From Serripes groenlandicus (lineage: Eukaryota > Mollusca > Bivalvia > Cardiida > Cardiidae), in contig JASEVX010000007.1 of NCBI GenBank assembly GCA_031761405.1, positions 61,515,062-61,579,061 on the forward strand: a stretch of DNA of 64,000 nucleotides, in the 5' to 3' direction. The notes beneath the pieces are model-generated. The model was not told where the DNA came from, searched no databases, and saw nothing but the letters and a program-made list of their open reading frames with translations. A program made the translations under genes and the position numbers. Shown piece by piece: positions 41,634 through 52,155 of the stretch; position 1 is the first letter of the stretch, and each line of letters starts with the position of its first letter.

Positions 41634-42074
41634 TAAAAGTAATTTAATATCTGGAAGAGTGGAACTATATTTTTGGATACAGAATTAAAAAGGCTTTGTG
41701 GGAAAAGGATAGATTGCTGGTTTTGAGCAATTGAGTCGTCCGTCCGCTGCAAATCTATTCAACAGCTTTCAGCTGCGTAGTTATTCTGTATCAGAAAAGT
41801 TGTAACGGGACTGAGTATTCTTGCAATTATATTCCCCGAGAGAAAGTGCTAAATACAAAGTGCTTTGCAGCCCACTCGAGTTATTTATAGAATAGAACGC
41901 TATTGCTATGGAAACACGTGTCATTTCAACAATCGTAAAACAGTAAAGTTATAGTGTGATAATTTTTTAGCAACACGGCGTATTTCAATCCCCCCTTCTG
42001 AAATGTCAAAGAGCGCCCGCGGATCAATAAACCGAATTATATGTATATCTGTTGTCGATCCTTTTAAAATAGCT

Positions 42075-42289
42075 AAGTCAGTTATACAAGCTTATGACTC
42101 AGGGGATGTGAGTTCGAACTCTCGGGCTATGTCGTGCATTCTTTCCGATGATATGGAAACTTTTTAGAGATACATGTTAGCGTAATTCGTCCCACGCCGA
42201 TGGGCTTATATATTTAAAATGGAAGCAGCTATTTACCTAAGAAGAATACAGTTTGAAAGACTAGTACGGTAAAGCCAGGAAACAAAGTA
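42075..42289 (+). mobile_element. SINE D-like, decayed
   Basis: A-box-like region near GCTTATGACTCAGGGG, B box GAGTTCGAACTCTCGGG, ATTCTTTCCGATGATATGG, CGTAATTCGTCCCACGCC, GATGGGCTTA and TACGGTAAAGCCAGGAA follow the D order with many changes. It ends at the C fragment. Confidence 0.6.
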
Positions 42290-42459
42290 ACACATTCCGT
42301 CTCAGGAGGATAGAGATATAGAGTGACGATTCCTGAAACAGACAAACCAGAGGGGGCGAACAGTGTCTGTCCGGATTAGCCTGCGCGGCATGCTTAGGCT
42401 GATCTGGGTCGATGCTTTACGCATAGTCCAAAATGTTGTTTTTCTCGTGGAACGGCTCA
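42290..42459 (+). mobile_element. Family C MITE, right part
   Basis: CACATTCCGTCTCAGGAGG, GATTCCTGAAACAGAC, GCCTGCGCGGCATGCTTAGG, ATCTGGGTCGATGC and the right terminus CGTGGAACGGCTCA. The other half is absent; the SINE lies there. Confidence 0.8.
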
Positions 42460-42536
42460 TATATATTATTTTCCTGAAGAGTTAATGTATGAGTTCAATG
42501 CATTTACATTCATGTCCAAATTGACGTAGCGAAATC

Positions 42537-42935
42537 TTGTTACAATGTTTAGTTACATCAGTGTTGAACACACTCAACTGTTTATGTGAATTTAACAGGG
42601 ATGACTGCATTCATGTGTCAACTCTGTTCCATTCAAAGTATGATGTTTATACGGAGTTGAAAACAATGCGTAAAACAAAGCAATTCATCCTTGTCCCACT
42701 TTTACATGCTGCTTTTGTAGAAGAGGTGAGGGAAAAGTCGTCAGTTCCAGTCGAAGGATTACCGGCGAAATGTCGCAATAAATTGGTGTTCGTTGGGCAT
42801 TTTAGACATGAATTCCATTTTATGGATCAGCTTGGGATTGGATATATTTTTTGGGAAGGTTTTCCTGTTTTAAATCCCATTATAAACAAGGTTATAATGA
42901 TCGCCTTAAGCGCAATTAGTGAAATCATTTCATGA
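42537..42935 (+). CDS. Open frame of 132 codons, no recognised product
   Basis: Longest frame not explained by a tandem array or by a repeat family I recognise. It runs from ATG to TGA. The C-terminal third is hydrophobic (around residues 95-130, including a WEG motif and an IMIALSAI stretch), which could be one membrane segment. I do not recognise the protein and see no exon structure around it. Chance, an unrecognised transposon remnant or a real exon are all possible. Confidence 0.18.
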   Translation: MLQCLVTSVLNTLNCLCEFNRDDCIHVSTLFHSKYDVYTELKTMRKTKQFILVPLLHAAFVEEVREKSSVPVEGLPAKCRNKLVFVGHFRHEFHFMDQLGIGYIFWEGFPVLNPIINKVIMIALSAISEIIS

Positions 42936-42959
42936 AGACATACGCTGATTCTTAAGCAA

Positions 42960-43515
42960 ACGGCTTTTAAATGTAGTGTTGAAATAATAAACTGAAAACA
43001 GACTTTCACGAAAAATAAAAATGCTTTGCTAAAATCCTTAACGAACCTCAAAAACTTCGGCACAAACTCTTATACAGTATCGTATCCGTCAGTGTAACGT
43101 CTATTTGTCGAAATAAGCGGTAACTCGCATTTATTTTTTATTCCTGATTTATACTCACTTCTAAACTTTGGCTGCGTCTGACGATTTAGGGTCTTATTGC
43201 AATCTACGTTCAGTGAAGACTCGGGTAAACCTGTGCATACGTGCAATATCACACGAGCATTATACTGTCCGGAAACATGCCTAGATGCAACTTGGTTACA
43301 CAACATACGAGAAATGTTGCCCCACTAACTAAAGTTACATACATGATGCAAAGCAGGAAGGATAAGCAGGACCCTTTCTGCTCGATTGTATAGCACTTTC
43401 TGTACGACGAACTAGTTCGACCTTCTCTACAGGTCGACGTGAAATGTTTGTACATTTATGTTTTAAGTCCATTGATTCGTTTGTTTATTATGTTTCTGTG
43501 GTTTTCTACGCCGTT
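42960..43515. other. No recognisable feature
   Basis: Short minus-strand frames without recognised content. No repeat family member. Confidence 0.4.
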
Positions 43516-43752
43516 TTAACCCTTTTCCTCATATAAACGCTTTCTGACGCCTCTGCAGCAGATGTTTTTTTTTTTTTAAAACATAGTGACAAAAGAAGAA
43601 ATTGCTCTAAACGAGCAATTTCTCCTTTTGCCACAATGTTTTCCACTTTTAGTCATAGGTTATCCATTCAATATTACAGAGATATTCTAATTTTTGACAA
43701 AATATGTTCAAAGTCGTCTGCTGCAGAATTGTCAAATGAGGGAAAGAGTTAA
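43516..43752 (+). mobile_element. Family B MITE, complete
   Basis: TTAACCCTTTTCCTCATATA to TGAGGGAAAGAGTTAA. A T13 expansion replaces part of GGCTTTTTG. Hairpin apex GCTCTAAACGAGC. Confidence 0.9.
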
Positions 43753-43804
43753 ATACGTCTGCTGCAGAGGCGTCTGAAAGCGTCTATATGTGGAAACCGT
43801 TTGA
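43753..43804 (-). mobile_element. Family B MITE, right end fragment
   Basis: ATACGTCTGCTGCAGAGGCG, TCTGAAAGCGTCTATATG, TGGAAACCG. Directly follows the previous B copy, as if a second element once shared the TTAA and lost most of its length. Confidence 0.6.
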
Positions 43805-43980
43805 ATCGTGACGATTCGGGGAACTACACATGTACATGTTAATTAGTCCTGACAGCAAAACTGGTACCCATGGAGTTTGTTCACCTTTCGACAAAGAATA
43901 ACATCATCATCAGGAAAAGGGTTAAACAAGTTTTCAGTCATAGCACGGCGTTTCCGTGGGGGACAGCTACCAGTACTATT

Positions 43981-44085
43981 TGTCCTGCAGCAGACGGCGT
44001 TTTGAAAACATAGTGACAAAAGAAGAAATTGCACAAAACGTGCAATTTCTCCTTTTGCCACAATGTTTTCCACTTTTTGTCCATT
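43981..44085 (+). mobile_element. Family B MITE, central part with paired stem change
   Basis: CCTGCAGCAGACGGCGTTTTG through the hairpin to CCACAATGTTTTCCACTTTT. The apex reads TTGCACAAAACGTGCAA instead of TTGCTCAAAACGAGCAA, so both arms changed and pairing is preserved. Confidence 0.8.
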
Positions 44086-44257
44086 ACATCTTGCTTCCAG
44101 CGAATCAGTCGAACTGATAATCCCAGAATTAAGAGCGCAAATGATGGAAATCTATTACCACCAATTTTAACGTGTTTGATATGACCCGACCGGAGATCGA
44201 ACCCGCTGCCTCCCGCAACCCAAGACGGATGCTCTACTACAACACCGTTGATGCGGT
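44086..44257 (-). mobile_element. SINE S3, head and body
   Basis: AGCGAATCAGTCGAACTGATA, AATCCCAGAATTAAG, ATTTTAACGTGTTTGATATG, B box GAGATCGAACCCGCTGCC, CGGATGCTCTACTACAACACC. The 3' domain is missing; family B sequence lies there. Confidence 0.75.
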
Positions 44258-44334
44258 TGTATATAAATCCATTGAAAACAAACAGTAGTATGCATGTTGC
44301 AGTTAAAGGTCAGTAAACTCATGATGTTATTCTG

Positions 44335-44497
44335 TGGCAAAGGTGAAATTGCTCATGATGAGAAATTTCACCATTTGTCACAATGTCTTCAGCTCTATTG
44401 AATAATTAAACAGTTATTAAAATGGAGATTTTTCACACATTGGATAAGATGTTTTCAAAGTCGTCTGCAATATATGTGTTGTATGTGAGGAAGGGTA
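44335..44497 (-). mobile_element. Family B MITE, partial
   Basis: GTGGCAAAGGTGAAATTGCT, apex GCTCATGATGAGAAA, TCGTCTGCAATATATG, TGTGAGGAAGGGTAA. Confidence 0.65.
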
Positions 44498-44580
44498 ACG
44501 AGTTCCCTATGTCAGACGCATTTTTGACGGATCTTCAGCAGACGGCACTTGCAAATATTGTGACAAAGATGAGACATGAC
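44498..44580 (+). mobile_element. Family B MITE, left end
   Basis: GAGTTCCCTATGTCAGACGC, ATTTTTGACGGATCTTCAGC, AGACGGCACTTGC. It follows the previous copy without a gap. Confidence 0.55.
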
Positions 44581-44680
44581 GTCCTGTTATTCCGTTGCAC
44601 GTGGGAGCGCAATCCGAACAAAACCCGCCATTTCAAACCCAGGATCAGATTGGATATCAATGCAAAATCATCTTGATCTT

Positions 44681-44885
44681 TAAACCTTTTTTCTCAAATA
44701 CAACAAATCTACAGCAGACAGCGTCATATACATCTGGGGGAAAAGCTTTAGATAGTCTGTATTGAAAACCTTGTTGCAAAGGGGGAAATTGCTCATTAAG
44801 AGCTTTTCTTTCTTTTTCAACAATGTTTTTAAAACGTCGACTGCTGCAGAAGCGTCGAAACGCGTCTGAAATTTGGGAAGTGTTA
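44681..44885 (-). mobile_element. Family B MITE, worn
   Basis: AAACCTTTTTTCTCAAATAC, CTACAGCAGACAGCGTC, hairpin TTGCTCATTAAGAGC, CGACTGCTGCAGAAGCG, GGGAAGTGTTA. Confidence 0.65.
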
Positions 44886-44934
44886 GATGTTATACCCCAT
44901 GTAGGTGTGCAGCCTTTCTCATATTTAATATATA

Positions 44935-45197
44935 TGAGCCGTTCCACGAGAAAACCAACATCATGGACTCTGCGTAATGTATCGACCCAGATCAGCCTAC
45001 GCAGTCCGCGCAGGCTAATCCGGGCCGACACATTCCGCCTCCGGATGATGGAGGCATAGAGTAATGATTCCCGAAACAGAAAATCCACAGGAAGCGAAAA
45101 GTGTCTGCCCTGATTAGCCGGCGTGGCATGATTAGGCTGATCCAGGTTGATACATAACGCAGAGTCAATGATGTTGGTTTTCTCGTGGAATGGCTCG
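44935..45197 (-). mobile_element. Family C MITE, complete, TA-flanked
   Basis: TGAGCCGTTCCACGAG to CGTGGAATGGCTC(G), with TATA at the left and TATA at the right. The 143-codon minus frame crosses this element and a B copy, so it is not a gene. Confidence 0.9.
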
Positions 45198-45344
45198 TAT
45201 ACAAAAGCAATTTCAAATAATCTTAGATAATGAAATCAGATACATGGAATCAACAGTTTTAAGATTGCCCTTTCCCGCATGCAACAGATAATTATACGGA
45301 TGATGGCTATTTAAATATCTTGGCAAAAACTCTATTCATGTAGG

Positions 45345-45582
45345 TTAACCCTTTCCCACATACATCAAAACTGCAGCAGACGACTTTAAAATGAAATCAT
45401 CTGGGGGACAGAAATGGAATATCCCTATACATGAAAGTTGAAATATTGAATAGAGTTGAAACTATTGTGGCAGAAGGAGAAATTGCTCGTTTTGAGCAAT
45501 TTCTTCTTTTGCCACAATGTTTTCAAAAAGTCGTCTGCTACAGAAGCGTCAGAAAGCGTCTATATGAGTGTTAAAGGGTTAA
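45345..45582 (-). mobile_element. Family B MITE, complete
   Basis: TTAACCCTTTCCCACATACA to GAGTGTTAAAGGGTTAA. Subfamily with ACTGCAGCAGACGAC and ATACATGAAAGTTGAAAT. Hairpin apex GCTCGTTTTGAGC. Confidence 0.92.
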
Positions 45583-45664
45583 TTAAATTATCAATTTGAG
45601 TCGAAAAATAAAGCGACAAAATGTAGCATTGCTAATTCATTAAATACCATGATATCTTATTTAT

Positions 45665-45755
45665 TTGTGCCAAACTGTTTTTCAAAAGTCGTCTGCTGCG
45701 CGCTGCAGATGCAACAAAATACGTCTGCATTTGCGAAAAGGATCATGAGGTGAAC
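45665..45755 (-). mobile_element. Family B MITE, right end, worn
   Basis: AAAAGTCGTCTGCTGCGCG, GCAGATGCAACAAAATACG, TCTGCATTTGCGAAAAGG. Confidence 0.5.
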
Positions 45756-46377
45756 AACCGTTAAATCACTCCGGGAGATGGTACCATAAATCACGAAGAG
45801 GAGCAAAATCTCTACATCTACTGACAGCCTCGAAGAATGCAGTGTTCGTCAGTTAATTAAATGATAGGCACTTCCCATTGTAGTATAGTTTGGTTTGAGT
45901 TGTATTGTTGCCGTTTATAAAAGTGCGCAATTTCTCATTTTTTGGGGATGGGAAAATGAAGGCTCGAGTGGGATTGTGCTTACTTACACTATGCTTTCTG
46001 TCAAGAGAATTCATTTTTTCTGTGGACTTTCTTACAAGAAAAAGAAGAGATACTGACTATGCGTCACAAGGCGACGATTAATGTAATATCGAGTATTTGA
46101 ATATTTATCGCACTAGAGACGATTTTCACGTGACTTGTCGTACTATATAGACGACAACGATATTCCGATAGGCCAGGTGTAAATGTTGGCACCGAATCTT
46201 CATAAAACCCCATTGTGTCTATTGCTGGGGTTGATCCGAAACGCTGCGAGTTACTACAAATCTCGTCCAATCATCAAGATGTCCAAAGTTGATGACATAC
46301 ATATGGAACTATTCTGATCGAGACGTCAGAAAATGGTTAATAAAACCATCCAGGCTACTGGTAAATGAAATAGCATG
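45756..46377. other. No recognisable feature
   Basis: Nothing supported; a 68-codon minus frame at 46064-46270 has no known content. Confidence 0.4.
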
Positions 46378-46732
46378 GGGTGATGGACTGCAGATGGAGA
46401 TAACACAATTGAAATGTTGAAACTTCTGCAAATATTGCTACTACTGACAACGAAGTAGGTAATAAATAGTTTAAAATTGTTTTGGCAGTAAATGTTGAAA
46501 TACAGCTAATTGAAAGTCATTAAAATGTACAAAATTTGGCACACTAGTGGGTATGTCTACCCAGTAAAAAAAAAGAAGCAATAAAGATCAATATTTAGAT
46601 GTTTATGGTACTGGAAAGTGAAAAATATTACTCTAATTTTATCCCAGAATTATGAGTATAATATTTAAAGACAAGTTTTAAACAGTTTCAAAACTTTGAC
46701 TATACTATCTATACTCTGGAGTGTAGCACCTA
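46378..46732 (-). mobile_element. Family G MITE, near full length
   Basis: Reverse copy of 54748-55099. Shared landmarks are AACTTCTGCAAATATTGCTA, the palindrome GGGTATGTCTACCCAGTA, TTTATGGTACTGGAAAGTG and CTATCTATACTCTGGAG. The ends are worn and TTAA is no longer clear. Confidence 0.85.
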
Positions 46733-46848
46733 GTCGTTAGTCATCTAGTCGTTAGCCAATAGTTTCATTTACAGCGTTACCGCACGTGTTCTACACGTGG
46801 GTCTTCTGGTGAGATTGCGAATCTACAAAAGGGCTCGCTGCTGTTGGC

Positions 46849-47085
46849 TTAACCCTTTCCCCTCATACGACAATTCTGCAGCAGACGACTTTGAACACAT
46901 TTTGTGAAAAAATAGAAAAATCTCTATAATTGAATGGATAACCTATGACTAAAACGTGAAAAAACATTGTGGCAAAAAGGAGAAATTGCTCGTTTTGAGC
47001 AATTTCTTCTGTTGTCACTATGTTTTCATAAAGCTGTTTGCTGCAGAGAGGTGTCACAAAGGTTCTATGTGAGGGAAAGGGTTAA
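46849..47085 (-). mobile_element. Family B MITE, complete
   Basis: TTAACCCTTTCCCCTCATAC to TGAGGGAAAGGGTTAA. Hairpin apex GCTCGTTTTGAGC. TTAA at both ends. Confidence 0.92.
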
Positions 47086-47213
47086 ACGATAATGCCTGCA
47101 CAATGGCTGCAACTTATGATCACAGATCACGCAAAAAAAACAACCATTGTCCCGTCTGCTGATTAGTCTTGTTTGATGATTACCAACCAGTTATTAGAGT
47201 GAAGCAATCTATC

Positions 47214-47432
47214 CTAACTCTTTCAGCGCCGAATTGTTTAAAGTAGACTCTTCCATGTTAAAAAAAAAATCGAGCGTCTCCATTTCTCATATGATAAGAG
47301 TTTTGGGATATTTTGATAACTAAAAGGCAAACAATGCTGATTTCAGGTGAGACAGCTCGTTACGAACTGACTCGCCTGAATCAGTATTGTTTGCAAACAT
47401 ATTGTTTGTGCCATCGGCGCTGAAAGAGTTAA
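47214..47432 (+). mobile_element. Family A MITE, complete
   Basis: CTAACTCTTTCAGCGCCG to GGCGCTGAAAGAGTTAA, with an A9 tract inside (about 47260). Hairpin apex AGCTCGTTACGAACT. The left TTAA is changed to CTAA. Confidence 0.9.
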
Positions 47433-47561
47433 AGCTTCTGCCATAAACTATATATGTATGTATGTGAATATCACTCATTTTGCTTTAAATTAACATGAAT
47501 TTGTATTTTGGGCCGGTGGCCTTCTGTTACAAAATAAACAATATCTTTTCTTATATCTTAT

Positions 47562-47597
<36 letters not shown>

Positions 47598-48164
47598 CTC
47601 CGCCAAACTATACTAGTATGTATACATTTAGAAACAAAAGTAATCCTTATATCTCCGCTGGTCAACTTTCGTATGGAGTGGTTAGTTTAATGTTTTGACC
47701 TGTCTCATAAATTGATTCATTCATTCATTCATTCATACGATCCGGAGGCCTTGTGGAAATCTTGGGGTGCATTGTTATAGGAACATGACTCACGTCAGGA
47801 GGAAATGGAGCATTGTTCCATTCCCGTAATGTAAAAGACCCAGGGGTGAGCCTTTGTAAATGTGCAGTCTCCCCCAGAGCCTTCACTGTCCGACAGTGTA
47901 TGATATATACCTGGATGTAAATTCTTACATAAAGCTAAAAGTGTAGCCCTTATAGAAGCACGTACATACGCATTTAGGTGATTTACCGACACGAAAGCGT
48001 CACAAGACGTGGTGTGAGCACGTTCATGTGAAAAGGAACAAGTGGGCATTCTGAAAATGTAGGTTCAGAGCAGTCTGTACATATTCTCCATCTTTTCAGA
48101 ACCCACACACATTGACAGAAGCATCTATCACACTTATGTTAGTACTTACGTTTACGATATAGAT
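47433..48164. other. No gene; simple repeats
   Basis: (TA)n at about 47564-47593 and (ATTC)n at about 47713-47738. An 84-codon minus frame at 47795-48049 has no recognised domain. Confidence 0.5.
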
Positions 48165-48223
48165 CTTGATCAGACTATGCGGATACACAGGCTTATCTCG
48201 ATATACACTGTTCTCAAAAGCCA
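48165..48223. repeat. Dispersed palindromic motif (K-type)
   Basis: GATCAGACTATGCGGATACA, CAGGCTTATCTCGATATAC, ACTGTT. Similar short units occur at 52883-52946 and 57422-57477, and recall the CTGCGC/GCGCAG core of family C. Confidence 0.4.
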
Positions 48224-48759
48224 GCGTGTACCATTTTCGCATGGAAGTGCATAGTATTACCTTATGTGACCCGTATAGAGGACATTGGCATCAACACTTC
48301 AGTCTATAATGGAAAACGTATGGTACTGAAGTGCTACTACCTGAGATGGGAGTTTCTTTGCAAAATATGTAAACGAGTGCAACGTGCAACTTATCCCTTT
48401 TCACGCAATGTTTTCAACTGTAGGGAAGTTATGTTAATACTTTACAAGAGTTCAGTAGGCGTTTTCTGAGCAGACGATTGTAAAAAAGTATATATAATAA
48501 AGAGTTACGCATACATGGATCAATTCCAATTCCGTAGATGGGATACGAAGATATCTCCCTGTATGGAGTGTCCGCCAATTTTCAACTCTACTCCGAAAAT
48601 AGTTGTAGCCGATTCTTATTATATATAGAGACTTTCATATGAAGTTTTATACATGCGGTGCAATACGAAAGCCCAACAGCAATGTATTTGCAACTAGTGT
48701 AGTTCCATATCATCCAGCGGTCCTGTCTCGGCACTGTTTGCCAATTAGTCACAGAACGT

Positions 48760-48988
48760 TTAACCGTTTCCCACATACAGCAAATCTGCAGCAGACGACT
48801 TTGAAAACATGCTGACTAAAACCTGAAAATTCTCCATAAATGATAGCCTAATTGTTTAATAAAGTTGAAAACACTGTGGCCAAAGGGGAATTTGCTCATC
48901 ATGAGCAATTTCACCTGTCGCCGCAATGTTTTCAAAAGTCGTCTGCTGCTATTGCGTCAAAATGAGTCTGCAGGTGGGAAAGGGTTAA
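48760..48988 (-). mobile_element. Family B MITE, complete
   Basis: TTAACCGTTTCCCACATACA to CAGGTGGGAAAGGGTTAA. Hairpin apex GCTCATCATGAGC. It ends about 40 bp before the 73-bp satellite. Confidence 0.92.
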
Positions 48989-49024
48989 CGAAACTGCTGC
49001 AAAGCAGTATCCATTTGGATCGAT

Positions 49025-51006
49025 TTTCACGCATGCGCAGTCTTTATTCACACATGTAATGATTACGTTAAGGTTGGTTGAACAGAGCACACGGCTTATA
49101 TACGCATGCGCAGTCTTTATTCACACATGTAATGATTACGTTTAGGTTAGTTGTACAGAACACACGGCTTATATACGCATGCGCAGTCTTTATTCACACA
49201 TGTAATGATTACATTAAGGTTGGTTTTACAGAGCACACGGCTCATATACGCATGCGCAGTCTTTATTCACACATGTAATGATTACATTAATGTTGGTTTT
49301 ACAGAGCACACTGCTCATATACGCATGCGCAGTCTTTATTCACACATGTAATGATTACATTAAGGTTGGTTTTACAGAGCACACGGCTCATATACGCATG
49401 CGCAGTCTTTATTCACAAATGTAATGATTACATTAATGTGTGTTTTACAGATCACACGGCTCATATACGCATGCGCAGTCTTTATTCACACATGTAAGTA
49501 TTACATTAATGTTGGTTTTACAGAGCACACGGCTCATATACGCATGCGCAGTCTTCATTCACACATGTAATGATTACATTAATGTTGGTTTTACAGAGCA
49601 CACGGCTCATATACGCATGCGCAGTCTTTATTCACACATGTAATGATTACGTTAATGTTGGTTTTACAGAGCACACGGCTCGTATACGCATGCGCAGTCT
49701 TTATTCACACATGTAATGATTACGTTAATGTGTGTTTTACAGATCAAACGGTTCATATACACATGCACAGTATTTATTCACACATGTTATGATTACATTA
49801 ATGTTGGTTTTACAGAGCACACGGTTCATATACGCATGCGCAGTCTTTATTCACACATGTAATGATTACATTAATGTTGGTTTTACAGAGCACACGGCTC
49901 ATATACGCATGCGCAGTCTTTATTCACACATGTAATGATTACGTTAATGTTGGTTTTACAGAGCACACGGCTCGTATACGCATGCGCAGTCTTTTTTCAC
50001 ACATGTAATGATTACGTTAATGTGTGTTTTACAGATCAAACGGCTCATATACACATGCGCAGTCTTTATTCACACATGTAATGATTTCATTAATGTTGGT
50101 TTTACAGAGCACACGGCTCATATACGCATGCGCAGTCTTTATTCACACATGTAATGATTACATTAATGTTGGTTTTACAGAGCACACGGCTCATATAAGC
50201 ATGCGCAGTCTTTATTCACACATGTAATGATTACGTTAATGTTGGTTTTACAGAGCACACGGCTCGTATACGCATGCGCAGTCTTTATTTACACATGTAA
50301 TGATTACGTTAATATTGTGTTTACAGAGCACACTGCTCATATACGCATGCGCAGTCTTTATTCACACATGTAATGATTACGTTAAGGTTGGGTTTACAGA
50401 GCACACGGCTCATTTGCGCATGCGCAGTCTTTATTCACACATGTTATGATTACATTAAGGTTGGTTTTACAGAGCACACGGCTCATATCCTCATGCGCAG
50501 TCTTTATTCACTAATGTAATGATTACATTAAGGTTGGTTTTACCGATCACACGGCTCATATACGCATGCGCAGTCTTTATTCACACATGTAATGATTACA
50601 TTAATGTTGGTTTTACAGAGCACACGGCTCATAAACGCATGCGCAGTCTTTATTCACACATGTAATGATTACGTTAATGTTGGTTTTACAGAGCACACGG
50701 CTCGTATACGCATGCGCAGTCTTTATTTACACATGTAATGATTACGTTAATATTGGGTTTACCGAGCACACTGCTCATATACGCATGCGCAGTCTTTATT
50801 CACACATGTAATGATTACGTTAAGGTTGGTTTTACAGAGCACACGGCTCATATACGCATGCGCAGTCTTTATTTACACATGTAATGATTACGTTAATATT
50901 GGGTTTACAGAGCACACTGCTCATATACGCATGCGCAGTCTTTATTCACACATGTAATGATTACATTAAGGTTTGGTTACAGAGCACACGGCTCATATAC
51001 GCATGC
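49025..51006. repeat. 73-bp satellite, about 27 monomers, with higher-order period
   Basis: Monomer CACACGGCTCATATACGCAT plus GCGCAGTCTTTATTCACACA plus TGTAATGATTACATTAATGT plus TGGTTTTACAGAG. The anchor GCATGCGCAG falls at 49031, 49104, 49177, 49250, 49323, 49396, 49469, 49542, 49615 and 49688, strictly 73 bp apart. A marker variant (TGTGTGTTTTACAGATC) recurs every 292 bp (about 49437, 49729 and 50021), so that part amplified as four-monomer units. A later part uses another marker (TTAATATTG) at steps of 438 and about 146 bp. Most monomers carry CGCATGCGCA, close to the NRF-1 consensus; one at about 50415 reads TGCGCATGCGCA exactly. Repeated frames of 66-67 codons are by-products. Confidence 0.97.
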
Positions 51007-51273
51007 CAGTGAACCGGATCCCATGCGACTGTATACGCTCGCTTGTGTTCTGTCCAACTTAATCGCTATCCAAATGAAAGTAGTTGATTTGGTCTGTCTT
51101 GAAAGAGATCCGACTTCGTCATGGTAACTATGGTTGAAACAAATCACACACCGGTAACTGATTAAGATATTAAGTTTCAAATGGAGTTAACGAAATTATC
51201 TCATATGTGGGTTCTTTGAGGAAACAAACGTCTTACTTATAAGACGCGTCTAGCTTTTGTCGGGGGTCTAAAT

Positions 51274-51638
51274 CAGGGGCGTAGATCCCTTTAGACACTG
51301 TAGGCACGTGCCTACACATTTTTCTCAAAATGCCCCCAAAATACAGCTGCCGCGATAGACATCTGCGTAAAGTATCGAACAGATCAGCCTGCGCTGTCCG
51401 CGCAGATGAACCGGCCAACATATTCCGTCTTAGGGGGGGGGGGGGGGGGGGGGGGGGATAGATGTATAGAGTAGTGATTCCTGAAACAGAAAATCCACAG
51501 GAGGCGAAAAGTGTCTAACCGGATTAGGCCTGTGTGGCATGCTTAATCTGATTCGGGTCGATACTTAACGCATTGGCACAATGTGGATTTATCTCACGAG
51601 ACGGCCTACACATTTATCATTGCAAAGCTACGCCCCTG
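51274..51638 (+). mobile_element. Composite H/C element, full length, 5-bp target duplication
   Basis: CAGGGGCGTAGATCC to GCTACGCCCCTG, flanked by TAAAT on both sides (51269-51273 and 51639-51643). Order: H left (GTAGGCACGTGCCTACAC), junction at ATCTGCGTAAAG, family C core with a run of 25 G at 51433-51457, C right terminus CACGAGACGGC, junction, H right (CATTTATCATTGCAAAGC). Confidence 0.9.
51433..51457. repeat. G homopolymer, 25 bp
   Basis: Expansion of the short CCCCCTGAGACGG/GGGGG segment normal to family C. Length uncertain. Confidence 0.9.
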
Positions 51639-51643
51639 TAAAT

Positions 51644-52155
51644 GGAGCTGCGTACAGCGAAGAGTCAGACATGGCGGTGGATCCTCAAAGATCACCCAGA
51701 ATATTTAAAACCGTTCGCAAATATATTATATATACCTAAACGCACCTTCTGGCTAAAAGCTTGAAGTGTGGCCACCGTAGATGTCCCTATATCTAACTTT
51801 AAATGATGGCAAAGTGGAGTTTCATTAAGACCCTAAATCGCATGGCGTGGCTAAAATAGTTTAATTACAGAATCAAACGATTTCTAGAATGTACTAGCTT
51901 TATCGTCTGCCGAGTGAATTCTATTTCTCTTTTGTAATACATTTGAGACATCTTATGTCTTATATCTGCCACAAAACGCTTGCGGGAAAGCTATTTCGAT
52001 AGACGAATACGCAAAACTTCTCATGAATATTATCTAGTTTGCCAGTTCAAAGGCGAGAACATCTGATAATTAACGAGGATTTTGTTAAACGTGGCGCTGA
52101 CTGGAAGAAGGGTCTACGTGTTTTTACACACAATGTTTCTATCCTTATTATCTTC
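51644..52155. other. No recognisable feature
   Basis: No repeat family member or supported frame. Confidence 0.4.

Noticed and set aside
41522..41752. Decayed family B copy
   Set aside because: TTGCTGGTTTTGAGCAATTG and GTCCGTCCGCTGC recall B, but too little else matches to define an element.
44657..45088. 143-codon minus-strand frame
   Set aside because: It runs from a family C MITE into a family B MITE; both are non-coding, palindromic elements.
49078..50227. Series of 66-67 codon frames
   Set aside because: They recur with the 73-bp/292-bp period of the satellite.
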